Positions 13,232-24,303 of a DNA stretch of 64,000 bases are shown here, piece after piece; the first letter of the stretch is position 1; every line of letters begins with the position of its first letter. The DNA is from Mortierella alpina (Eukaryota > Mortierellomycota > Mortierellomycetes > Mortierellales > Mortierellaceae). The translations under genes were made by a program, and so were the position numbers. Location: contig JANATF010000001.1 of assembly GCA_029449245.1 (NCBI GenBank), positions 3,038,001 to 3,102,000 of the forward strand. Direction: 5' to 3'. The notes under the pieces are model-generated. The model searched no databases and was not told the origin of the DNA. It saw nothing but the letters and a program-made list of their open reading frames with translations.

Positions 13232-13878
13232 GTTCGTGATGGGGCAGGGTGCCGAGGGTGAAGGGGAGGGAGGGTTAGTTCTTGGGTGAGGGTGGATGTG
13301 GGCAGAAGAGCAAAGAAGAAAAGAAAAAAGAGCAAAGAGTAGCGGCGAGGATAAACGTTGTACAAGTTGGCACCACAGCGCACGCCCTCGCTTCAGTCGC
13401 ATGTGTGCGCTGCATCTTGTGCATTTATTGCATGTCAGCCCATACACTTTACCTTGCCTGTCGCTCCACAATTATTGACGAAAGCACAAGCATTTCTGAA
13501 AGAGTCGATGCTTACGCCCGCGCATCCCTCCGCCGGCATTTTCAACGTTTTTGGCATTGTGGAAAAAAAACATGAGAGCTGAGAGCAAGCGCGCTGGGCC
13601 ACTAGCTAGCCTGAGGCTATCTAGCCCTCGCCCTGTGGAGAAGAGCACCTCATGTGCATCCTTATCCTTCTGTCTTCTCAAAGAAGCAAACCATCCACGG
13701 CCGAACTCACATCGGGGTGCGTGGTGATGGCCCGCGCTCTGTGTCATGCGAATCCCACTGCTTGGGACAGTTACCAAGTTCAAGCGTTCCATTCACACCA
13801 CCCAGAGGAATGCACCTTGCAAGATATGAAAGAGGTTTTATATTCGTATGTACAGCAAGACAAGACACGTAGAGGAAC
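13232..13878. other. Intergenic, promoter of the GPI protein gene
   Basis: The first 100 bases are purine-rich on the plus strand, hence pyrimidine-rich in the sense of the leftward GPI protein gene, and probably contain its promoter and leader. The remainder up to 13,878 shows only short unconvincing ORFs and should include the 3' UTR of the next minus-strand gene. Confidence 0.5.
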
Positions 13879-14928
13879 CTAGTTGACCCACGTCTCAACC
13901 CTAGCAGAGCACGGCTCGATGATCAGGTCCTGGTCCACAACAGATATCTGGTCAGAGACCAGTCCCACATGTGCATTCTCAACCAATTGAGCCTGACTGT
14001 CGGCAGCAACACGTCGGTCAAGATGGTCCATCATCATATCCATCGAAGGCAGCCCACTCGCAGTGATGACTGCAGACAGCAGAGAGGTTTCTGAGTGGTG
14101 GGACTGGATCGACATGTTCGACTCTGTCAAAGGCATCGTTGTGGAAAATACGGAACTGTGGCTGCGGCTGCTGTTGAGACTGGAGTGTGTATGTGACCTC
14201 GACGGTTTTGAATACGTCTCTGCCTTGAACTGGGTTCCGGTTCCGGACGCTGGCGTCGGTGGCGTGCTCGAAGGCCTCACAGCCCCCAGGCTGACCATAT
14301 AAGAAGTTCCGTGCTCAGCCGAAAAATGCATCCCAGACTCTGCGTTGTTATCATCAGACCATGTTGACTTGGTTGAGGTTTCCTTGTGTTGAGGACTCGC
14401 TATACTTTGATGCGAGGCCCGCTTTTTGCGGCGACTGGAACTAGGCATTGACTTGCTGCGGCTCAGGCATGTTGAGGAACCAGACTGGAGATGATGGATT
14501 GTGACGATTGGGAAGAGAGCAGGCGCTCCTGATCGCCTTCCGTGTTTTGAACTAGCAGCAATGGATGATGCTGATGACGACTTTGCTGAAGCTAGAGATA
14601 AAGCGGATAAACCGATGCTCATCAGGTTCTGAGTGCTGTTGTTGCGACGGCGTTGGAGTGTGAGGACAGGCGAGTCGAAGCATTCAGGCCTGTAGTGAAG
14701 TGAGTGGAAGCTGTGTTGATATTGACAGGGGTTGAACGAGAGCCTCCTGCCGTTGGAGTGCTGGAAACTGGATCTTGTTGGGGTGCATGGAGCAGAGGAT
14801 AAGGAGGGGCCGGCCGTGGACGACGCATCCTTTGCCGTTGAGCCCTTGGGTCGGCTTGACGCTCTCTGCAGGCGCAAGGCCTTTGCAGCGGCCTTGAGGT
14901 AGGCTGTGGGTTTGGATGGTTGTGACAT
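13879..14928 (-). CDS. Ser-rich, probably disordered protein of unknown function
   Basis: A single open frame of 349 codons. I start at the ATG at 14928 (MSQPSKPTAYLKAAAKAL) and not further upstream, because the upstream part is very pyrimidine-rich, leader-like sequence. The first 35 residues form a basic amphipathic stretch. The rest is dominated by Ser, with basic clusters (SRRKKRASH, QRRRN) that could be nuclear-localisation or phosphorylation sites, and SP/TP sites (SPVL, TPPTPAS). A short, less biased C-terminal segment (residues about 300-349; MDMMMDHLDRR, ISVVDQDLIIEP) may be the only ordered element. No family is recognised. The matching pyrimidine-rich leader and sustained coding-like composition favour a real gene, probably a regulatory phosphoprotein, but nothing shows its role. 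Confidence 0.55.
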   Translation of the reverse strand: MSQPSKPTAYLKAAAKALRLQRASSRPKGSTAKDASSTAGPSLSSAPCTPTRSSFQHSNGRRLSFNPCQYQHSFHSLHYRPECFDSPVLTLQRRRNNSTQNLMSIGLSALSLASAKSSSASSIAASSKHGRRSGAPALFPIVTIHHLQSGSSTCLSRSKSMPSSSRRKKRASHQSIASPQHKETSTKSTWSDDNNAESGMHFSAEHGTSYMVSLGAVRPSSTPPTPASGTGTQFKAETYSKPSRSHTHSSLNSSRSHSSVFSTTMPLTESNMSIQSHHSETSLLSAVITASGLPSMDMMMDHLDRRVAADSQAQLVENAHVGLVSDQISVVDQDLIIEPCSARVETWVN

Positions 14929-16285
14929 GGTGGAAGCAGTACTGTGTATGTTGTATAATGCAGGTCGAGTCCGTGCAGCGGTAGGTTGAAATCTGGACCG
15001 TGCAAACAGGTACTGGAGTGTGCAGTGTGTGGGAGGTGGAGGAATGGAATCAGCAGACGGAATGTGTCGAACAATGAAGGAATGGAGAGCGACAAAGGTG
15101 GAGGCAGAGGAGGGAGGAGCACCAGACGACAAGGAGAACAAGGATGGCAGAGGAAGACAAGAGGAGACGAGAAAGAAGGAACAAAGTCAAGAAGCAAGAA
15201 CTGAAGAAACTTGTAGGGTTGAATAGAGTGTGAATGTCAACAAGAATAGAATGACAGAGTCGCCGGCCCCTGGTGCCCCCTGCCTGGAATGGTCTTTTTT
15301 AGCTTTCGGAACTTGAATTACTCAACTTCGCAGCGGGACGCCGTGGTTGGTCTGCAGCCTAATGACTGACGCTAAAGAGGAAGGGCAGAACACTCAAACA
15401 CACTCTCGGCGGATTACTCGTCAAGCTCTTGCCTCAAGGCCAAGTTGCCGTTGTCCACCTGCGACGCTAAAGGGAAATATAGAAACTCACTGCTCGTTTG
15501 CCCCTGAAATCAACAAGGCAAATTGATTGTCTGCTACACCTGCAAGCACCCCCTCCTCCGGCATATGAATATACCGGGCTACACCAATGGGCTCGCTTGA
15601 CCCTTGCTCCCTGTATGACCCACCTGGCGTTGACCTAGGAAAGTTCAGAGAGCCTCAGTTGTAGACGTTCAGGCCGGCTGAATCTGGTCAGGGGCACCCA
15701 ATGCTGGACTACAATAGTCACCATGCTTGTCCGACGAACTCGGCACGCCCTGAAGGTGAGCAGTACACTCATGATGTGCTGCAGGTTGCGACCATAAGTA
15801 CGTATCGTTGCACGTACTGTATCATGTTCGTACTCAGGAGCCTTCAACTTAGACCACCAGTTGCCAACCTTCCAAGGTACTTTCTCGTCGGCATGTTTGA
15901 TAAACAAGTGGATTGTACAGCTGCGCGTCAACGCCAGTTTGTCTCATGATGTACGAACAAGTACATGGACATAGTTAGGCTCGCTGTCCTGAAGCGGAGG
16001 TACACGTGCATGCAGAGAACGACTGCAAAGAACCCTCCTGGAAGCATAGAATGATGGTTGCATAGAACAGCGATGCGGCTGCACAGTCAGCTCCCCTCGC
16101 TGCGCGGCACAAAGCATGGGCTGAGAATAATGAGATGACACACCATAAGAAATCACATCAGCGAGTGGCTTTCTGCGTGCAACCCCTCTTGCTCGCTCAT
16201 ACCTTCTCACGCTCTCCTTACTTCGCTCTGCCCATCCCCTTTCTGCTTCTCTACACCCCTGCCACCGCCAGATCCCAGCACGAAA
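14929..16285. other. Divergent intergenic region between the Ser-rich gene and the phosphatase
   Basis: About 15,000-15,230 is strongly purine-rich on the plus strand, consistent with a pyrimidine-rich leader for the leftward gene. The stretch 16,190-16,285 is pyrimidine-rich on the plus strand just before the phosphatase start. Between them I see nothing that looks coding, structured RNA or mobile. Confidence 0.5.
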
Positions 16286-17331
16286 ATGACCACGCCGTCG
16301 ACCGTCCACGCTGCCCAGTACCCTCGTGTCTACCTTGTCCGCCATGGCACAACGGAATGGAGCCAAAACGGGCGTCATACCGGACTCACCGACATCCCAC
16401 TCTTGCCCAGCGGGATCGAGCAGGCAGCGCTCTTGTCATCAAGGTAAACACGGAATTGGGAGCCCATTCTGCATCATATGCTACAGAAGACCTACGCCTT
16501 CCACTCTTCTTGAACGATGTCAGCAAGGCGTTGGTCCAACTCGAGAACAGTAGTCTAACACGCAAACCAATACTCTTTAGAATATTTGAGAACCCATATC
16601 AAGATATGGTTCATATCGACAATATCACGCTCGTCCTCGTCTCTCCACTCACACGCGCGCAACAGACATACGAGCAGCTTCGACTGGGTGGGTTGACAAA
16701 GGTGAGTCGGGATGGATCAGCGCCGTCATGCTTCACTCAAACCCAAGCCAGGCTGTCTTCCTTGCTGGTCGAATGGGACTATGGCGATTATGAAGGTGTG
16801 ACGACCAAAGAGATCCTCAAGACGAGACCCGATTGGTCCTTGTTCGGAGACAACGTTCCCAATGGTGAGACGGTCGAGCAAGTCGCCGCAAGGGCAGATG
16901 CCATCATCGAACTAATTCACAATTACCAGCGCGGTCAGGACTCGCAGGGCAAGTCGACCAGCACTCTCCAGATGCCGTTCACGGAACTGGAGGTGAAATC
17001 GCATGCAGAGAAGGCGAGAGCAAGAGAGGAGCAGCAGCAGCATGGCCACGACCACTCTATGGACGAGACTAATGGGACCTTGTGCGAGAGCAGAAAATTG
17101 GTGAGGATCCCAGAGACAGGACGCCGAGATGTCCTAGTAGTGGCTCATTCTCATTTTTTGAGGGTGTTTGCAGCGCGGTGGCTAAAGATGGACGGTCTCC
17201 AGGGCAAGAACTTTGTGATGGACACGGCGAGCGTGTCCGTGCTCGGGTATGAGCACACGCTGGAGGAGCGCGTTATCAAGGTGTGGAACCAGAGCAATCA
17301 TTTGTGGAAGGACAACACTCGCATCGGCTGA
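16286..17331 (+). CDS. SHB17: Histidine phosphatase, SHB17-like (sedoheptulose-1,7-bisphosphatase type)
   Basis: Two exons, 16286-16443 and 16581-17331, give 302 residues. The start ATG follows CGAAA, and the catalytic LVRHGTTEW motif lies at residues 18-25 (H20 would carry the phosphate). Further family signatures are [11 protein letters not shown], the SPLTRAQQT segment, [10 protein letters not shown] with the acid/base Glu, NGETVEQV, and the second active-site His in [15 protein letters not shown]. This order matches yeast Shb17, which makes sedoheptulose-7-phosphate for riboneogenesis, better than glycolytic phosphoglycerate mutase. A roughly 45-residue charged, Gln/His-rich insert precedes the second His motif. 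An in-frame GTGAGT at 16,702 looks like a donor, but no acceptor keeps the frame, so it is read through. The gene is convergent with the next one, 91 bp apart. Substrate assignment is inferred; the fold is certain. Confidence 0.85.
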
Positions 17332-17422
17332 TGGCGCATATTGGTGCTCCCCCTTCTTCATACCGTCATGTACAGACGTGTTCTTTAATATCTGCATAAA
17401 ATGAATGCTGAAAAGGACTAAC

Positions 17423-19693
17423 TCACATCTTGACGGCGGTCCACGTCGCACACTCATACACGTACTTGAGCATACCGTGCGGATTGGCCATGTATGTGCT
17501 CTTGCTCGTTCCTTGGGTTTCGATCCTGAATCCTACGCTCCGTGCCACCTCTAGGACCTCCTCCAAACTCAACTCAATCGATATCTCCTTTGCAGTGTTC
17601 TCAAAATGCCACAAGAGCGGGCCTAGAAGGATGCATAATCGAGTTCATGAGTGCGAACAGGACCTGGTTAGTCATATCATCAAATTCGCCGATCAAGGTT
17701 TTTACTCCTACAAACAAAAGTGACCCGCGTCAACTATATCCGCTGGCGTTTCTCGCCTCATGAATCAACCAGTTGCTCGAAATAGCACTGCTTCGTCCTG
17801 GAGGGTTGTTTTCACTCCCGCCAAATATGGACAGCGGCCTGCTTTTTTTGTTCTTTTTTTAAAAGATGGCGCTGCGGTTACTGTAAAGGGCGACTCCGCT
17901 TTGGTGGCGGGTGAAGAAATCCAAACTCGTCCGCTATAATTCATTCGCTGTCTCAGAATCTGGATCGCCAGTGAAGGAGATTGAATATATTCCACGCGGC
18001 GCCCCGATCGACGTCCTTGTGCATAGACTAGCAGCACTCATGAACAGTCTAACGCAGGTGGGTCAAAGTGTGCAGGTGCACTGCACTTGTGTTTGGGGCC
18101 TGAACTTACCGGCATTGATCCAAACACCGCCCGTTTTCAACACTTTGTGGATAGTCTCCAGGTAGTCAACAATGTTCTTGGCAGTGTCAATAAAGAAACA
18201 TGTCACGACAGCGTCCCATTTTCCTATAAAGTAAGCATGGTTAGCACACCTGGCAGCAACTCAAGTCATATTTCTTTTCCAAGTCCAAGGCAAATTGTCC
18301 AAGAGTATCACAATTTTTTTTTACCAAAGTTATCCTGCTCAAGACCGTACACTTCCATGAAATCGCCCGCGACCATAGAGAAGTCGGTTCCCCTCGGGAT
18401 CTCGCTAGGGTTGACATCCGGAATCAAGGCCTCTGTCAAGACATCATCCGGCTGCACAATGTTCGAGAATGAGTGGACGTAAGGAAAGATCCTGAACTGG
18501 TTGACGTGCTTGGTTTTGTTTAAGATAAAATTAGAGGCGAGGAGCATGTAGTATGAGAACTCGTTGCCCTGGGAGCTGAATCCCTCGTGTGCAATGTCGA
18601 ATGCCAGACGACCCAGTCCTGATCCAGGCACAAGGACGTGAATTCGCCCGCGCTCTTCCGCTGGAATCGACGAAAACCGGTCCTTCAATTCCTGTATCAT
18701 GGGTTCGTAGATTGCATCGCGCTCTGGTTTGCCCTAGCACAAAGAAGCAAGTCCCACGGAGGCACTGGTTAGGCGCACGTAGTTGGCTAGTCACGAATGG
18801 CATAGCAAGGGGGTTGTTTCCTTACCCCTGCACTCCAGTCTCGCACAAACTGCTTGATCGTTCCTTGGACCTTTTCCATATCCTGTCCACCAACATGAAG
18901 TGCTGATGCGTGCCGAGCTCTTTCGTTCATATTCAGCTACATACATATTTACATAAATTATAGGTTAGGGGCTATCAACGGCAACTGAATCGCCGTCTTG
19001 ACTGTCACATTGTACTCAACAAGGTCATCATAAAAATGCGTCTTTACCTTTGTAATGGTTCGGTCGTCGTTGACAAAGATATCTTGATCCTCACAAATGA
19101 TCTTGATAATCTCGTAGTTGGCCTCGATCGCATCATCAACCTTCTCCATTCTCTCCAGATACAAAGGGAGCATCCTATCATAGAGCAGATTAGTTACCAA
19201 GCCGCTTCCCAAAAATGGAGGACGCAAAGACAATGGTATCCCAATCCATCTGAATCCATGGCGCGACTTACTTTTGTTGTCTCTCTGGCAGCGAGTAAAA
19301 GTCGGTTCTTCGGCGGTGATTGGCATACATGGCACTGGCCTTGTACTGTGAGAAAGCTTTGATGATCTTGTGAAAATGCAAAGCCTCTTCGTGTGCCTCG
19401 TCATCATGGTCCTGTCCGAGGCTATGTCCGTCATGGTCGTGCTGGCTATGACTATGGCCATGGCTGTGGTTCATATCGTGATCGTGGCTACGGTCATGAC
19501 TATGCGAGTAGTGCTCTCCGTGCTGTTGTTGCTGAGTTTCCTGATCCCTGCCATGGCTGCGGATTATGGACGACTCCATGGCAATGTCCTGATCTCCAGC
19601 ACGGCCATTCGAGAACCTGTCCCCACCTTCCCGCATCTGGGGCTGTTGTCTGATGCCTGGCTGCAGGTTCGAATGCTGGTTTACAGGGTTCAT
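17423..19693 (-). CDS. CARNMT1: Carnosine N-methyltransferase-like (N2227 family) with His-rich N-terminus
   Basis: Six exons (19693-19272, 19174-19048, 18936-18826, 18733-18325, 18223-18110, 17622-17423) give 460 residues. Family hallmarks are [15 protein letters not shown], the helix [20 protein letters not shown], the region [11 protein letters not shown] before the core, the SAM-binding loop [29 protein letters not shown], the acidic [22 protein letters not shown], and [14 protein letters not shown]. These define the N2227-like methyltransferases (human CARNMT1, yeast YNL092W), which methylate carnosine and related His-containing targets. Residues of about 55-100 are an unusual run of His with Asp/Ser ([24 protein letters not shown]), not needed for the fold and a likely metal-binding tail. 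The fifth intron is long (487 nt). Enzyme class is firm; the substrate in a fungus is not known from sequence. Confidence 0.88.
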
Positions 19694-20065
19694 CGTTGTC
19701 GCGAGGTTGTGAATTTGACGGTGGATGAAGCAACGTGCAAAAAGTTAATTTTTTGATTTTTGACCACAATTCCGTTGGTCTCCATTTTTTCTGAATCTGC
19801 CCGAGTCACCATGTCCATGACATTTGCTTTGCAAGCCAAATATGACTAGCATAGGTTGAAAGCTGACAGCACTTCAGCCAGTATTCCTGTATGTGCCTGG
19901 TTCCTGAGACAATACGTCTGCGCGCATCACCATGCCGGGCTGTAAAAATACACAGTTTCCCGCTCGCAGAACCACTAATGGTCAAAGGAAATCAGATGTA
20001 GCCTGTATTATGCTGGTGGTCCAAAGACCACACATCAAGAAGAAACTGCTATTGCTCAAACGCAT
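19694..20065. other. Short intergenic spacer between two minus-strand genes
   Basis: 372 bases between the methyltransferase start and the SR kinase stop. It contains only short ORFs. It should hold the kinase 3' UTR and the methyltransferase promoter; no specific element stands out. Confidence 0.5.
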
Positions 20066-21985
<1,920 letters not shown>

Positions 21986-23148
21986 ATTTAAACTTGTTGG
22001 CGTTGCAGCTGGCGTCCGTGCTGGCGTCTGTGTCGGCGTTGGTAGCGTTGCTTCTATGGATGCTGCTGTCGCTGCTGGTGCAGGTACACTCTTGTGTATA
22101 CCGGAAGGGTGGGAGGAGGTACTTTGGTCTTTGTGTGTGGTCTGGGTCTTTGTCTTTTGCGTAGGGTGTTTCTTTCCTAATGTCGTGAATCGGCAGGAAT
22201 GAGAAACAGTGCCCCTCTTTATAGCAGCTCATGTTCGCTGCACCACCAGTATCGAGCCTTTGCATCCTTTACCTTGTCGCTTCTTGACCATTGAGGCAAT
22301 GTGCTTGGAAAGGAGACAGGCTTGTCAAAGGGGGTGGCTGCCCGAGAGCAAGGTCGGTCGATGCTTGAAGTGGTTGTCGTGTAGCTTGGCTGTGGATGGC
22401 TGGCTGGATGTAGGAAGCAGGCTGAAAAGGCGAGTGTGCGTTGGCGACGGATGACGACAGGCAGTGGGTGAAGGCGAGGGACAAGAGACGAAAAAGAGAG
22501 AATGTGTGTAGGCGCGAGTGTGAGAGAGAAAAGCATGAGGCCGTGAATGTGTCCGCCCTTGCTTTTTTTTTTTTATATTTGTACTGCCGCCTCACTACTT
22601 TACTGGGCAAGAAGGCAAGAGGGCGAAATGCGACGTGTGCACACCAATAATAGAGATTCCCAGGAGGAGGCTGCTAGCTCGATCCACGGTGATATGGTTG
22701 GCCTGGTGAGGGTGTATGACATAGTATGCATGGGGTGTGGCTCTCAGAAGGACCATGGCATGGACCCGCACGCGTTTTGAACAGGAACACACAACACCGT
22801 TCCCGAAACGGGCTTCCTGCTGCTGTACGTGACAACAGTGGACGGTGTCAAGTCAACGGCCGGTCCACTTCTCTGAGACCTCAAAAAAAAAAAAAAAAAA
22901 GGAAAAGCCCAATTCGATCATCAGTGCCAAGGCGCGACAAGTCGCCTGCGCTCCAAATATATTCCTTGGAGAATGCTGCCACATATATCTTTGTCGCTTG
23001 CGTTCTTTCACCCTCTTCATTTTCTTTTCTTGAACCCTTCCTCAACTCCTCTAACTGTCCAAGCAAGCCTCACCTCGCTGCACACCTTCTCGCTCTTCAT
23101 TCCGCTCTTCTCACTTCTCCGTTTCCGAAACCTCATTCATTTCTCACA
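21986..23148. other. Divergent promoter region between SR kinase and TVP18
   Basis: Both ends are pyrimidine-rich in the sense of the flanking gene (22,990-23,148 on plus; purine-rich 22,440-22,560 on plus for the leftward kinase). There is an A18 run at 22,883-22,900 and a T11-12 run near 22,565. No additional gene is seen. Confidence 0.5.
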
Positions 23149-24170
23149 ATGGCAATCACCGACGAACTTAAATCCGGAAACTTCTCTCTCTATGGCCAAT
23201 GGTAAGTATCTTACGGCATCACCCTCTCTGTCGATGCTATCGCGTGTGCTTTCCGATCTGGATTTGCCGGCTCACTTCTCTATTTTCTTTGGTTGTTGGC
23301 TTGCGTCCCAATAGGTGTGGCCTCCTCTCCATCGTGGGTACGTCGTGGCGAACATGCTGCCTGCTGCCAGACACCAACGGTCTCGCCTCCTGCGCTAAAA
23401 ACTTTTTCTTCCCTTTTATACTCCTCAGCCTTGATCCTCTTTGGCATACTCAGCTTTTCGATCGGATGGTCCCTTATCGGATGGTAAGAGTCGGTCACCT
23501 TGAGCAAGTGGCAAGTGCTCTTGTTGTCGCAAAAGATATGGGTACTGACAAACCTGTTCCCTATGTTGCCTTAGGATCATCGCCTTCCTCTTGGTCTTCA
23601 TTGAGATCCCTCTGTGCATGAAGGTAACTAGAAGGAACTGCATGCATAGGAACGAGTCATTTTCTTTGTTCCAGGATCGGAGGAGGGTTCCTCCGGCTAT
23701 ATCTTGTCCCGACTAACGTCATGATTCCCCCCCGCCTCCATAGTGTTGCCCGACCAGTCAAAAGTTGTAAGGCGCCACGTCTTTTATCCGTTCAATGCAT
23801 GGCGATAGACCACGCTTCTGAGGGTCCCAGATACTAATGCACAACAGTCGTTCTTTTTAGCGATGACTTCCTAACAAAGTTCCACAACAGCTATTTTCGC
23901 GCGGGAGCATATCTTGTGTAAGTCCTGCATTGGTGGCGCACAGTTCTCATTTTCTTCCTGCTCCGTGCTCACCGGCTTTATTTCCTGCAACACTACAGCT
24001 TCTGTATCCTCATGTGGATCGCCGTTGGAGTCGGCCATAGAAGTCTTCAGTCAATCTCTGCCATTCTGTTGACCCTTGCCACTCTTGCTTACGGGTTTGC
24101 GGCCATCAAAGGACAAGCACCAGCGTCGAGCACCATCACTGGAGGCACGGGTGTGTCTACTATTGTATAA
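23149..24170 (+). CDS. TVP18: Golgi membrane protein TVP18
   Basis: Seven small exons (23149-23201, 23315-23337, 23429-23483, 23575-23623, 23746-23768, 23861-23917, 23999-24170) give 143 residues. The protein opens with ELKSGNFSLYGQWCGLLSIV, matching the Tvp18 N-terminus, and continues with SFSIGWSLIGWIIAFLLVFIE, CCPTSQKFDDFLTKF and a last membrane segment LATLAYGFAAIKG. It has four predicted membrane helices and the family's usual length. Tvp18 is a Golgi protein recovered with Tvp23/Yip family proteins in late-Golgi Tlg2 vesicles; its activity is unknown. Two exons are only 23 nt long, so this gene would be badly predicted without protein homology. All junctions have consensus GT-AG and keep the frame. 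Likely poly(A) signal AATAAA near 24,267. Confidence 0.92.
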
Positions 24171-24303
24171 AACTGTCAATGTCTAAACTCGAGGATCCAG
24201 AGTGGTAGCTCCACAGCCTTTCAACAGCCCTGCAGTCAAATCCAAAATCACACACACACACACCTAATAAACCAGTGTTTGCTTGGCGATACTTTATTTC
24301 AGC

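Noticed and set aside
16702-16751. Possible 50-nt intron (GTGAGT...CCAG) in the SHB17-like gene
   Set aside because: Removing it shifts the frame away from the [10 protein letters not shown] motif; reading through keeps all motifs in frame.
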